Shown here: one piece after another, positions 55,594-64,000 of the stretch
Layout: every line of letters starts with the position of its first letter
Numbering within the stretch: the first letter of the stretch is position 1
Source: Buxus sempervirens
Taxonomy: Eukaryota > Streptophyta > Magnoliopsida > Buxales > Buxaceae
Direction of reading: 5' to 3'
Assembly: GCA_947561395.2 (NCBI GenBank)
Contig: OX387194.1
Coordinates: 20,756,048-20,820,047, forward strand
Length of the DNA stretch: 64,000 nt
Translations under genes and position numbers: made by a program
Notes under the pieces: generated by a model
What the model was told of the DNA's origin: nothing
Seen by the model: the letters and a program-made list of their open reading frames with translations, nothing else
Database searches by the model: none

Positions 55594-57400
55594 TGTAGAC
55601 ACCCCAAATTGCACTACAAAATGAGAAAATAATGAAAACATTAATTGGAATTTAAAACAGGCCAAAAATGCATGAAAATGAATAATTTATGCCTTGCCCG
55701 TATTGTATCTACGGGCTAAGCGCGCCCGAAGTTTATATACGGGTACGCAACGCCCGTAGTATAAATACAGACACTTTTGGACTGTAAAGCATTTACGGGC
55801 ACATCAGACTCGTGCGAGTTCTGTTCTTCTCTCAATTTCTGAGCCTTATCTTTAGTCCAATATCCCTTTAAATGAGCGAATTATATATTTTATTCGTGCG
55901 AAATATCTTTGTGGATAAAGGATGGGCATGATCTTGTGTTTAACTCAAACTGAAACTCTATCTTGTCAAACCTTGGACCAACCATACCCCTGTGTTTGCC
56001 TATAAATAGAGGGCCTTTCCTCAAGCAAGAGGACACGAAATTTTGAAGTCTAAGGAGCTCCAAGAGAAGAGAGGAATCCCTGCTGCTCTGCTTGCTCAAT
56101 CCAGGTAAGTCCCTTTTCCCTTTTATTTTATGTCTTCAATTCTAGAAGTAATAGGATCTTCTCTATTGCTGTAGAATAAGACCATCTTTTATCTTGTATT
56201 ACTAAACCTACCTCTAAGTACCTCAAGAGTCTTTTTAGCCGTAAAACGTGAAGAGAGAGCTAGGGGAAAGGGGAACAGGTGGATCCCTAGAATAGAACCC
56301 CATATCTGTTTTTCTCATTTTTTTCTAGAATAAAGCCTTTGATTGTGTTTGTATACCCAAACCTATCTCCAAGTACCTCAAGAATCCTCTCTAGCCGTAA
56401 AACGTGAAGAGAGAGCTAGGAGAAAAGAGAACAGGTGGATCCGTAGGGTAGACCCCCATGTGCTCAAATCTGTGAGATGTGGCTACTTTGAATATCCTGA
56501 TCATGTTTTAATTGTTTTTATCATGAATCTGAATGAATCCATGATATCTATGATGTTTATAGCATGAGATCCCCACTTTTTTTTTTATAAAATTTGGATT
56601 TTTCACATATTTGCACCTACAGCACTATTTTCGTGATTTTTGTGATACTAGGCTAAGATCCTAGATCTGTCATGATCAATATGATAGATCTGGATTCAGA
56701 AGCCTGAAAGTAAATTCTAGGGTTTCATGATATGGTTTTTGAGTCCTTTTTCACTTTTGAGAAAAGACCCTACGGTCTAAGTTCTCCCCTTTTGATGTTC
56801 TTCATCAACGTGGATATTTTTTGTTTTGATTTCTTAATTTAATGTGAAATTTGGGCTCTACTTATATCCTGGACTATTCAAGTTCAATTTTGAAATATTT
56901 TATAAAAATCATATTTTTCTAGATTTCTAGAATTTAGCTTGAAGCCAGATTTTTGAAGATTTCACTTTAAATTGGTTTTATTTGATTTTATCTTAATTTT
57001 GTTTTGATCATGAAACCCTTGGAATGGTATGATCATATTTGAAAGTTCTAGATCAATCAGGCTATTCATATGAAAAAACCATATATTTTTGTCTTTTTTG
57101 TGATTTTTCCTGATTTTTATAGCAAGCATTTTTTCTTTGTAAAACATGAACAATACCTGGCAACCACCTTGTGTGGATGAATAGGGGTGCCAAACACCTT
57201 CCCCTGTTCATAACCTAATCCCCTTACTCACCTCTGGTTGTTTTTTTTAGGAGGGTTATTTTTACCCTAAAATTGCCTTTTGTGCTTATTTAATATCTTG
57301 GTGTCCATTCACACCTAAATTGAATGGTGGCGACTCTTTGTTTTATTTAATCCCGTGTGATGATTAGGAAGTCATTGGATAGATTTTTCCATGTCTCACA
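55594..57400 (+). repeat. 5' LTR of copy A
   Basis: The LTR is about 1.8 kb, TGTAGACACC...TCTCACA (end uncertain by 2 bp). U3 holds a cluster of gcccgta(t/g) motifs at 55695-55800; TATAAATA is at 56001; CCAGGTAAGT is at 56101-56110. A 156-bp tandem duplication follows, with 'gccgtaaaacgtgaag' at about 56239 and 56395. Confidence 0.85.
56001..56008 (+). promoter_or_regulatory. TATA box of the copy A LTR
   Basis: TATAAATA is in the context TTGCCTATAAATAGAGGGCC, conserved in copy B (about 61386) and in the LTRs of the 13-kb element. It predicts transcription starting near 56030, roughly 75 nt before the splice donor. Confidence 0.65.
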
Positions 57401-57402
57401 AC

Positions 57403-57420
57403 TGGCGACTCTGCTGGGGA
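57403..57420 (+). other. Primer-binding site of copy A
   Basis: TGGCGACTCTGCTGGGGA follows two bases after the LTR end and is conserved with one change each in the other two copies. Confidence 0.65.
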
Positions 57421-58896
57421 CTTGAGGATTTCAGCCTTTTGGTGTTTGTTCATGTTTTTGATTTTTTTGATTTGCTTGCTATTTTGTGTTCTTAAGCATG
57501 CTGAGTATGTTTTAAATTTGATTTATTGCTTAAGAATTCATAGGGGTAGAAACATGCTTAATTCTGATTTATAGGATTGTTTCTATAAACATTCGTAGGG
57601 GAGGTTCGTTTTGCTAAACCATGCTAATTTCTTGCTGTATTTTTATAATAGCATGTTTTAATTTTCAGCATGATCTCCATGATGTATTTTTTTGGTGTAT
57701 AACATGATCAGATGTTTACATGATTGGATGATTTTTATGAGCATGTTTTAGGTGCTATAGGATTGTTTTGTGTATTTGTTTACTTTAAATATGCTTTCAT
57801 ATTATGCCTTGGTTTGTTTATGCATGGCTACGAAAAGAGTGGCAAGGGTTTGGGACGTTGTGAATGCGCCCTATTTTTACAATGCACTATGCACATTTTA
57901 TTTTTTACACAGCCTACCCTTAACCTATAGGAAGTTGAACCCGAATGTGTGTAGCTTGACGCAACGAGGTTGATACTTCGGAAAGCGAAAGTGAAAACAT
58001 TCACCTTAGAACTTTGAGCTAATGATGTGATGATAACGTGGATCTGTGATTCTGGTCATCACTAGGCTTGAGTGATAAGTTGCCATTAAGCCAAAACCCA
58101 AAACCCCTACGCTTGAAGGTGGAGTTACACGTTTTTGGCTAAAGTACACAATTATGTGGGGATATGGGCTTGTAATTGTGGGAAGGCCGTTTGCATGACT
58201 TACAAACCAGGGCATAATGCGGATGCCATATTGAAGGTAAACAAGATAACAAGGTAATCCTATTGTTTTGCATTATTTTCATGTCATAGGGGTGTCATGG
58301 TGCCCATTGGTTTGGGATAAAATTGGTCCCAAAATAAGCATGTTTCCTAAAATTGGTGTAGCCCATAGGGAGAGGTTCTAACTCTGTTTAGGATCAATCC
58401 TACCCAATGTTCATACAAGAGGCAACAAAAGGGTGCCAAATTTTTTAGTATGGTGTCAATTTGGAGGGTACATGTGCCCACCTAAACATGTGTTTTTGCA
58501 AATGGGCCAAGGTCCACTTTAGGACAGTTTAGAAGCTTTGCAATGGGTGAACCGTATGTGTGGATGAGCAATTAAAGTGGTCAAACCATGTAAAAAACTG
58601 GGAAAACATAAAAGAGTTCCGTAAAACCGCATTTAGTACACGGGTTGGGCTCGCCTGTATTGATTATACGGGCTGAGCTTGCCCGTGTTTTCCATACGGT
58701 CACAGCTTGCTCGTAATTTGAACACGGGCAGGGCTGGACTGTATTGTGTATACAGTTTTCTCGGAAAATTCAATTTTAATCAGTTTTTCCCACTAAATTT
58801 TATTCCTTTAACCTTTAAATAATGATAAAGGGAAATAAGTTTGAATAAAATGCTTCAAAAAAATAAAAATAAAAAAAATGTGAGAGAAAATCCTTT
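57421..58896 (+). other. Untranslated leader of copy A
   Basis: This is long non-coding sequence matched closely by 62796-64000 in copy B and, inverted, by 44441-45946 in the 13-kb element. It contains a second cluster of gcccgt/acgggc motifs (about 58636-58755), like the one in U3. Short open frames (57724-57973) occur in both copies but are not conserved as proteins. Confidence 0.6.
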
Positions 58897-59640
58897 GGGC
58901 CTCTGAAAGCCTTTGAATTTCACACTTTTCTTCAAAACTCCTTGGGCCTCTGAAAGCCTTTGAATTTCAGACTTTTCCTCAAAACTCCTTGGGCCTCTGA
59001 AAGCCTTTGAATTTCAGACCTTTTCCAAAAACTCCTTGAACCTCTGAAAGCCTTTGAATTTCAGATTTTTCCTCAAAACTCTTTGGGCCTCTGAAAGCCT
59101 TTGAATTTCAGATCTTTTTCTTTTGGGCCTCTGAAAGCCTTTGAATTTCAGTTCTTTTTCCTTTGGGCCTCTGAAAGCCTTTGAATTTCAGATCTTTTGG
59201 GCCTCTGAAAGCCTTTGAATTTCAGATTTTTTTTCCTTTTGGGCCTCTAAAAGCCTTTGAATTTCAGATCTTTTGGGCCTCTGAAAGCCTTTGAATTTCA
59301 GATCCTTTTTCCTTTTGGGCCTCTGAAAGCCTTTGAATTTCAGATCTTTCTCCTTTTGGTCCTTTGAAATTCAGATATTTTTCCTCGGGCCTCTGAAAGC
59401 CTTTGAATTTCAGACCTTTATAAAAAATCCTTGGGCCTCTGAAAGCCTTTGAATTTCAGACCTTTGGGCCTCTGAAAGCCTTTGAATTTCAGACCTTTTA
59501 AAAAAATATCCCTGGGCCTTTGAAAGCTTTTGAATTTCAGACCTTTTCCAAAAATATCCCTGGGCCATTGAAAGCCTTTGAATTTCAGACCTTTTCCAAA
59601 AATACCCCTGGGCCTCTGAAAGCCTTTGAATTTCAGATCA
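58897..59640 (+). repeat. Hairpin-repeat array of copy A, about 18 units
   Basis: The unit core CTGAAAGCCTTTGAATTTCAG carries a 6-bp inverted repeat (CTGAAA/TTTCAG) and is nearly invariant. The linkers vary from 8 to about 25 bp, built of T/C plus 'gggcct'. It is the same array as at 43235-44440 but homogenised to one stem type. Confidence 0.85.
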
Positions 59641-59864
59641 TTTTCTCTTTATTATGGGACCTGTTGGAAGCCCTAGAATATTCCAACAATTCTAAAAAAA
59701 AAAAAAGAAGCAAATAAAGAAACAAAATCCAAACTCGTGTTCATCCAACTTGCACATAGGCATGTGAATAAGATTAAATGGGCACTGATATTTTTTCCTT
59801 TGTTTTGCCAGGTACTAATACACTTGCAATCATAGCTCTTGTAACCAGATCAAGAGCTTGCGCC

Positions 59865-60978
59865 ATGAATCCCATTGAGACTGAAGCTGATGCTCCTCAC
59901 CCAGATATTATCCTGCTTCAGGAGCAGGTGGCAGGACTAGCCCGAATGCTGGAAAACATACTGTCAGTACAGGCCAACAAGTACAAGCCCAGAACCAAGC
60001 ATCCACTTCCAAGTTCCAACCCAGCACCTCCACCACAAATCAACATTCCACCTCCGGTTCAACCTATTCCTGAACCCATGTATGAACCCACCCCTGAACC
60101 TATACTGACTAGGGATGAGACAGTGGAATCGGACAAAGCAAAGGAAAAGGAAAGGATGAGGGAAGAAGCTGAAAGGAAATTCATGCACAGACTGGAAATG
60201 ATCCAAGACGAACTGAGGGAGGTTAAAGGTGTGAACAACTTTGGGGGCACCAATTTTGAAGACTTGTGCCTATACCGCAACATTAACCTGCCACCTAAGT
60301 TCAAATGCCTAGACCTAGACAAGTATGATGGCACGGGCTGCCCCATGAGCTATCTGAAGTTGTACTGTGGTGCCTTATGCCAGTTCGGGCAGGATGAAGG
60401 TGTTTTGATTCAGCTCTTCCAAAGGAGCTTAACTGGAACGGCTCTGAGGTGGTTTGCCACCTTAGACCATGTGAAGATCAAAAGATGGAAGGACCTAGCA
60501 GATGCCTTCCTAGCCCAGTACCGGTTTAATTCAGAAATCGTGCCAGACAGGTACGATGTAATGAGAATGAGTAAGGCTAGAGATGAATCTGTGAGACAGT
60601 ATGCCAAAAGATGGAGGGGGACTGCCTCTCAAGTCAGGCCACCCATACTAGAGCAGGAGATGATTTCCACTTTCATCAGTACACTGGGTCAACCATTCTA
60701 CAGCCACCTGGTGGCTCAGACCACCACTAATTTTGCAGCTTTTGTACAAGTGGCCGATCAAATCGAAGATGGGATAAGGTCGGGTAAAATAATTGACCAC
60801 TCTGCTATGGTCAGTCAGCAAGACCCCAACCTAAAAAAAGGAAGTGGGTTGAAAAAGAATGGGAACAAAAAAGAAGGGGAGGTAAACATGGTATAGCCAC
60901 CGTCGGGCCCTAACAAGCCCATACAAATCAACATACCTGCTCATTTTCCTACTCCACCTGCTCCATCTACCCAGGCCC
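59865..60978 (+). pseudogene. gag: Gag of copy A, truncated by the copy B insertion
   Basis: The ATG at 59865 (MNPIETEADAPHPD) is chosen because the preceding codons are leader just downstream of the predicted splice acceptor. A coiled-coil-like N-terminus (LLQEQVAGLARMLENIL), a proline-rich linker and a charged helix (EKERMREEAERKFMHRLEM) precede the Gag domain: 'NNFGGTNFEDLCLY', 'KYDGTGCPMSYLKLYCG', 'RSLTGTALRWFATLD', 'ADAFLAQYRFNSEIV', 'ISTLGQPFYSHLV'. The frame is intact for 343 codons to TAG at 60894-60896, where the other copy has Gln. The frame is readable beyond it to 60978, where copy B cuts in. The C-terminal knuckle is therefore lost. Gag would assemble particles; no pol is present. 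Confidence 0.85.
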
Positions 60979-63900
60979 TGTAAACACCCCAAATTGCACT
61001 ACAAAATGAGAAAATAATGAAAACATTAATGGGAATTTAAAACAGGCCAAAATTGCATGAAAATCAATGATTCGAGCCTCGCCCGTATTGAATCTACGGG
61101 TTGACCGTGTTCGGATTGAGTATACGGGCACGCAGCGCCCGTAATGAATATACGGACACGATTGGACCGTAAATCATTTACGGGCACATCAGACTCGTAC
61201 GAGTTCTGTACTTCTCTCGATTTCTGACCCTTATCTTTAGTCCAATATCCCTTTAAATGGGCGAATTACATATTTTATTCGTGCGAAATATCTTTGTGGA
61301 TAAAGGATGGGCATGATCTTGTGTTTAACTCAAACTGAAACTCTATCTTGCCAAACCTTGGACCAACCATGCCCCTGTGTTTGCCTATAAATAGAGGGCC
61401 TTTCCTCAAGCAAAAGGCCACGAAAATTTGAAGTCTAAGAAGCTCCAAGAGAAAAGAGGAACCCCTGCTGCCTTGCTTGCTCAATCCAGGTAAGTCCCTT
61501 TTCCCTTTTATTTTCTGTCTTCAATTCTAGAAGTAATAGGATCTTCTCTATTGCTGCAGAATAAGGCCAGCTTTTTATCTTGTATTCCTAAACTTGCCTC
61601 TAAGTACCTCAAGAGTCTCTCTAGCCGTAAAACGTGAAGAGAGAGCTAGGGGAAAAGAGAACAGGTGGATCCCTAGAATAAAACCCCATATCTGTTTTTC
61701 TCCTTTTTTTTTAGAATAAGGCCTTTGATTGTGTTTGTGTAACCAAACCTATCTCCAAGTACCTCAAGAATCCTCTCTAGCCGTAAAACGTGAAGAGAGA
61801 GCTAGGGGAAAAGAAAACAGGTGGATCCGTAGGGTAGACCCTCATGTGCTCTAATCTGTGAGATATTGCTGCTTTGAATATCCTGATTATGTTTTAATTG
61901 TTTTTATGATGAATCTGAATGAATACATGAGTCTATGATGTTTATAGCATGAGATCCCCAATTTTTGATAAAATTTGGATTTTTCCCACTTTTGCACCTA
62001 CAGCACTGTTTTCGTGATTTTTGTGGTATTAGGTTAAGATCTTGGATTTATCATGATCAACATGGTAGATCTGAATCCAGAAGCTTGAAAGTAACTTCTA
62101 GGGTTTCATGATGTGGTTTTTGAGTCCTTTTTCATTATTGAGAGAAGACCCTACGGTCTAAGTTCTCCCATTTTGATGTTTTTCATCAGCGTGGGTATTT
62201 TTGGTTTTTATTTCTTGATTTAATGTGAAATATGGGCTATATCTATGTCCTGGAATGTTCAAGTTCAATTTTGAAATATTTTATAAAAATCATATTTTTC
62301 TAGATTTCTAGAATTTGACTTGAAGCCAGATTTTTGGATTTTTCACTTTAAATTGATTTTATTTGATTTTATCTCAATTTTGTTTTGATCATGAAACCCT
62401 AGAAATGGTATGATCATATTTGAAAGTTTTGGATCAATCAGACTATTCATATAAAAAAACCATACAATTTTCTCTTTTTTATGATTTTTATAGCAAGCCT
62501 TTTTTCTTTGTAAAACATGAACAATACCTGGCAACCACCTTGTGTGGATGAATAGGGGTGCCTAACACCTTCCCCTGTTCATAAACTAATCCCCCTACCC
62601 ATCTCTGGTTGTTTTTTAGGAGGGTTATTTTTACCCTAAAATTGCCTTTTGTGCTTATTTAATATCTTGGTGTCCATTCTCACCTAAATTGAATGGTGGC
62701 GACTCTTTGTTTTATTTAATCCCGCGTGATGATAGAGGAAGTCATTGGATTTTTGATTTTTTCCCATGTCTCACAACTGGCGACTCTACTGGGGACCTGA
62801 GGATTTCAGCCTTTTGATTTATTCATGTTTTTGATTTTTTTGACTTGCTGGCTATTTTGTGTTCTTAAGCATGCTTGGTATGTTTTAAATCTGAATTATT
62901 GCTTAAGAATTCATGGGGGTAGAAACATGCTTAATTTTGATTTATAGGATTGTTTCTAGAAACAGGCGTAGGGGAGGTTCGTTTTGCTGAACCATGTTTA
63001 TTTCTTGCTATATTTTTATGATAGCATGTTTTAATTTTCAGCATGATCTCCATGATGTGTTTTTGGGTGTATAACATGATCATATGTTTACATGATTAGA
63101 TGATTTTATTTATGAGCATGTTTTAGGTGCTATAGGATTGTTTTGTGTATTTGTTTACTTTAAATATGTTTTCCTATTATGCCTTGGTTTGTTTATGCAT
63201 GGCTACGAAAAGAGTGGCAAGGGTTTGGGACGTTGTGAATGCATCCTATTTTTACAATGCACTGTGCACTTTTTTTTTTTTTTACACAGCCTACCCTTAA
63301 CCTATAGGAAGTTGAACCCGAATGTGTGTAGCTTGGCGCAACGAGGTCGATACTTCGGAAAGCGAAAGTGAAAACATTCACCTTAGAACTTTGGGCCAAT
63401 GATGTGATGATAACGTGGATCTGGGATTCTGGTCATCATTAGGCTTGAGTGCTAAGTTGCTATTAAGCCAAAACCCAAAACCCTTACGCTTGAAGGTGGA
63501 AATACACGTTTTTGGCTAAAGTACACAATTACGTGGGGATATGGGCTTGTAATTGTGGGAAGGCCGTTTGCATGGCTTACAAACCATGGCATAATGCAGA
63601 TGCCATATTGAAGGTAAACAAGGTAACAAGGTAATCCTATTTTTTTTTACATTATTTTCATGTCATAGGGGTGTCATGGTGCCCATTGGTTCGGGATAAA
63701 ATTGGTTCCAAAATATGCATATTTTTTAAAATTGGTGCAGCCCATAGGAAGAGTTTCTAACTCTGTTTAGAATCAATCCTACCCAATGTTCATACAAGAG
63801 GCAACAAAAGGGTACCAAATTCTAGAATGAGGTGTCAATTTGGGGGTACAGGTGCCCTCCTAAACATGTGCTTTAGCAAAAAGGCCAAGGTCCACTTTGG

Positions 63901-64000
63901 GACAGTTTAGAGGCCCTGCACTGGGTGAACCGTATGTTTGGATGAACAATTAAAGTGATCAAACCATGTAAAAACTGGAAAAATATAACAGAGTTCTGTA
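60979..64000 (+). mobile_element. Third copy of the family (copy B), LTR and leader, runs off the window
   Basis: The LTR (60979-62775) starts TGTAAACACCCC, with one change from the family TGTAGACACC. The PBS is TGGCGACTCTACTGGGGA at 62778-62795. The leader to 64000 parallels 57421-58620, including the 'gaagttgaacccgaatgtg' block. Whether it ends with a 3' LTR and a target duplication (the candidate left half is GGCCC at 60974-60978) cannot be seen here. Confidence 0.8.

Larger units (their letters stand above)
56105..59811 (+). other. Predicted leader intron of copy A
   Basis: The donor is CCAG|GTAAGT inside the LTR (first intron base 56105). The acceptor has a long T-rich tract and TTTTGCCAG|GTACTAATA (last base 59811), 53 nt before the gag ATG. 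The 3.7-kb intron would remove the distal LTR, the PBS and the hairpin array from gag mRNA. Both sites are conserved in the minus-strand copy. Confidence 0.5.
55594..60978 (+). mobile_element. Second copy of the gag-only retroelement family (copy A), interrupted by copy B
   Basis: The order is 5' LTR (55594-57400), PBS (57403-57420), leader, hairpin-repeat array (58897-59640) and gag (59865 on). This is the same architecture as the minus-strand element. At 60979 a new LTR of the same family begins in the middle of the gag C-terminal region, without a polypurine tract before it. Copy B therefore appears to be inserted into copy A rather than being its 3' LTR. The remainder of copy A would lie beyond the window. 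Confidence 0.8.

Noticed and set aside
58897..59640. Regular short repeats with spacers, superficially CRISPR-like
   Set aside because: The DNA is plant and the spacers are low-complexity T/C linkers of varying length. The array lies between PBS and gag of a retroelement and has homologues in another copy.
1..64000. tRNA or rRNA genes
   Set aside because: No cloverleaf or rRNA signature was seen on either strand by eye. The B-box-like sequence at about 49941 belongs to the Au SINE. A tRNAscan-SE run would settle it.

Overview
This window is a stretch of an angiosperm nuclear genome (probably a eudicot with a large, repeat-rich genome; the species cannot be named from the sequence). The evidence is Ty3/gypsy LTR retrotransposons of the Tat/Ogre and chromovirus lineages, an Au-type plant SINE, Harbinger, hAT and Mutator-type MITEs, a fasciclin-like arabinogalactan protein fragment and plant-style introns. 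Almost all of it is transposable element. Only one convincing host gene is present, an intronless 221-codon gene at 51518-52183.

Layout: 1-743 is the end of a gypsy LTR. 1935-3358 is a PIF/Harbinger-like element that has captured part of a fasciclin-like arabinogalactan (FLA) gene. 3949-23320 is a complete 19.4-kb Tat-lineage retrotransposon with two 1091-bp LTRs about 1% apart and a perfect AATTG target duplication. It carries gag-pro, RT, RNase H, a second archaeal-type RNase H and integrase on the plus strand, all broken by a few lesions. Its gag is also split by a 2.75-kb solo LTR. Between integrase and the 3' LTR it carries two antisense, intron-containing plant-mobile-domain (PMD) genes. 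23326-33308 is a decayed chromovirus end followed by a Russian doll: a plus-strand LTR containing a hAT MITE and a minus-strand solo LTR, which itself contains another minus-strand solo LTR.

34150-48495 looks like a relic Harbinger-type element with a MYB/SANT-like ORF, split by a 13-kb minus-strand gag-only retroelement (34705-47738). That insertion is peculiar: its distal LTR is replaced by a 2.86-kb palindrome of two head-to-head LTR pieces, so both outer ends are the same U3 terminus, yet a 5-bp target duplication (CTTCT) flanks it. 48496-51400 is AT-rich DNA with a truncated Au SINE. The host gene follows. Then come a LINE scrap, a Mutator-type MITE and a 15 x 20-bp minisatellite. From 55594 to the window end are two further copies of the 13-kb element's family on the plus strand, the second inserted into the gag of the first.

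How the parts work together: the gag-only family has LTR-promoter, splice-donor, PBS, repeat-array, splice-acceptor and gag modules in the same order in both copies examined. This predicts a spliced gag mRNA whose intron removes the primer-binding site and a long array of hairpin-forming repeats. In one copy the array units show compensatory base changes that keep the stems. The Tat element shows a different solution: captured genes lie antisense, so their introns survive reverse transcription of the sense genomic RNA. These three structures (hairpin array plus spliced leader, inverted-LTR integration product, antisense PMD gene pair) are the most unusual content here.
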